Source: Myceligenerans pegani
GTDB taxonomy: Bacteria; Actinomycetota; Actinomycetes; Actinomycetales; Cellulomonadaceae
Assembly: GCF_014892515.1 (NCBI RefSeq)
Contig: NZ_JADBGR010000101.1
Location: 1-64,000 of the forward strand
Reading direction: 5' to 3'
DNA: 64,000 nt
Shown here piece after piece: positions 63,716-64,000 of the stretch (position 1 is the first letter of the stretch; every line of letters starts with the position of its first letter). Below the pieces are notes generated by a model. It had not been told where the DNA came from, ran no database searches, and saw only the letters and a list, made by a program, of their open reading frames with translations. Position numbers and translations under genes: made by a program.

Positions 63716-64000
63716 ATGCTCGAGACGCCCGGTCCCGTACCGGCACACCGCCCGCCGACGACGGCGTCGGCGGCGACGGACGACCGCCTCCTGGCGGACC
63801 TCCGCGGAGGCCGGGAACAGGCCTTCGCCGAGCTCTACGCCCGGCACCACCGCACCGCGGCCGGTGTCGCCAGGAGGGTCGTGGGCAGCGGGCCGGCGGT
63901 CGACGACGTCGTCGCCGACTCGTTCACGGCGCTGCTGTCGGCGGTGCGGCGCGGGGGCGGGCCGTCGAGCAACGTCCGGTCCTACCTGCTGACCACGGTG
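63716..64000 (+). CDS. Sigma factor region 2 protein (partial, cut by right edge)
   Basis: The first 95 residues from ATG 63716 are visible. After a short acidic-free start the sigma region 2 pattern appears: LLADLRGGREQAFAELYARHHRTAAGVARRVVGSGPAVDDVVADSFTALLSAV, then SNVRSYLLTTV, like ECF sigma factors with long C-terminal domains. AGGGGG precedes the ATG. Divergent from the GGDEF-like gene; the 231-bp gap has a less GC-rich stretch (near 63588-63625, GCCTATTTAAGG). Confidence 0.8.
   Translation, partial: MLETPGPVPAHRPPTTASAATDDRLLADLRGGREQAFAELYARHHRTAAGVARRVVGSGPAVDDVVADSFTALLSAVRRGGGPSSNVRSYLLTTV

Noticed and set aside
1-64000. CRISPR arrays, tRNA or rRNA genes, prophage or IS elements, restriction or defence systems
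   Set aside because: No regularly spaced identical repeats, no tRNA-like cloverleaf with CCA-type ends, and no integrase, transposase, nuclease or toxin-antitoxin signature was recognised. Short tRNAs could still escape reading by eye.

Overview
The window looks like chromosomal DNA from a very GC-rich actinobacterium, most likely a member of the Micrococcales (Cellulosimicrobium, Isoptericola, Promicromonospora or Cellulomonas-like). The signs are very high third-position GC, the 25-residue actinobacterial ribosomal protein bL37, a SigR/RsrA-type zinc anti-sigma pair, Rv3235 and DUF6912 family proteins, a HelR/HelD RNA polymerase recycling ATPase, a fused TrpE-TrpG under a tryptophan leader peptide, and many apparently leaderless genes with a TANNNT box 6-8 bases before the start codon. 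No phage, integrase, transposase, CRISPR array, tRNA or rRNA is visible. It reads as ordinary core and near-core chromosome, rich in sigma factors and regulators.

Layout. 1-4 kb: PadR regulator (cut by the left edge) and DUF4097 protein behind twin palindromes, bL37, ferritin, then sigR-rsrA behind a textbook SigR-type promoter, and a DoxX protein. 4-8 kb: rsgA-aroA operon, divergent hisN, DUF6912. 8-13 kb: a cluster of CpaE-like ATPase, SAF/CpaB-like protein, small HTH protein, a protein of unknown function, LysM protein and Rv3235-family protein. 13-15 kb: YceI, ECF sigma factor and zinc-finger anti-sigma factor behind an ECF-type promoter. 15-20 kb: a PfkB/uridine-kinase-like fusion, a small unknown protein, and trpL-attenuator-trpEG. 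20-27 kb: VWA lipoprotein, membrane protein, helR, SPFH protein plus zinc-ribbon membrane partner. 27-31 kb: KDG kinase and KDPG aldolase, a secreted GHL10-type hydrolase and a universal stress protein. 31-37 kb: scattered molybdenum cofactor genes moaA, moaE and moeA, with a degenerate CBS-GGDEF protein, DUF899 and DUF1918/DUF1876 proteins. 37-42 kb: two glycosyltransferases, a DMT-type transporter and a hydrolase. 42-46 kb: a 2-oxo acid dehydrogenase E1 alpha-E1 beta-E2 operon with a divergent Lrp-type regulator and a palindromic operator between them. 46-53 kb: an unusual protein with sigma region 4-like and alpha-CTD-like parts, RF3 with a MerR regulator, LysE exporter, VWA lipoprotein, P-loop kinase-like protein. 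53-58 kb: hydrolase and a second DUF4097 protein with a divergent MarR-type regulator, a 41-residue small ORF, EamA transporter and divergent TetR regulator. 58-64 kb: an unknown gene with no proper stop, a CoA-binding protein, DUF6328, a secreted DUF1906/SH3 protein, a short WecB-like protein, an ECF sigma factor, a degenerate GGDEF-like protein, and a sigma factor cut by the right edge.

The strongest material for follow-up is regulatory: the SigR autoregulatory promoter with a possible 55-residue longer isoform, the leaderless tryptophan attenuator, the ECF promoter before yceI-sigma-anti-sigma, and the TTGCCA palindrome of the oxo acid dehydrogenase operon. The most unusual proteins are the one at 46366-47898, the two-kinase fusion at 15297-16949, and an E2 that seems to lack its subunit-binding domain. 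A family of hairpin-forming TGGTCGG repeats sits in three intergenic gaps. All coordinates and motifs were read by eye; family names come from recalled motifs, not from database searches.
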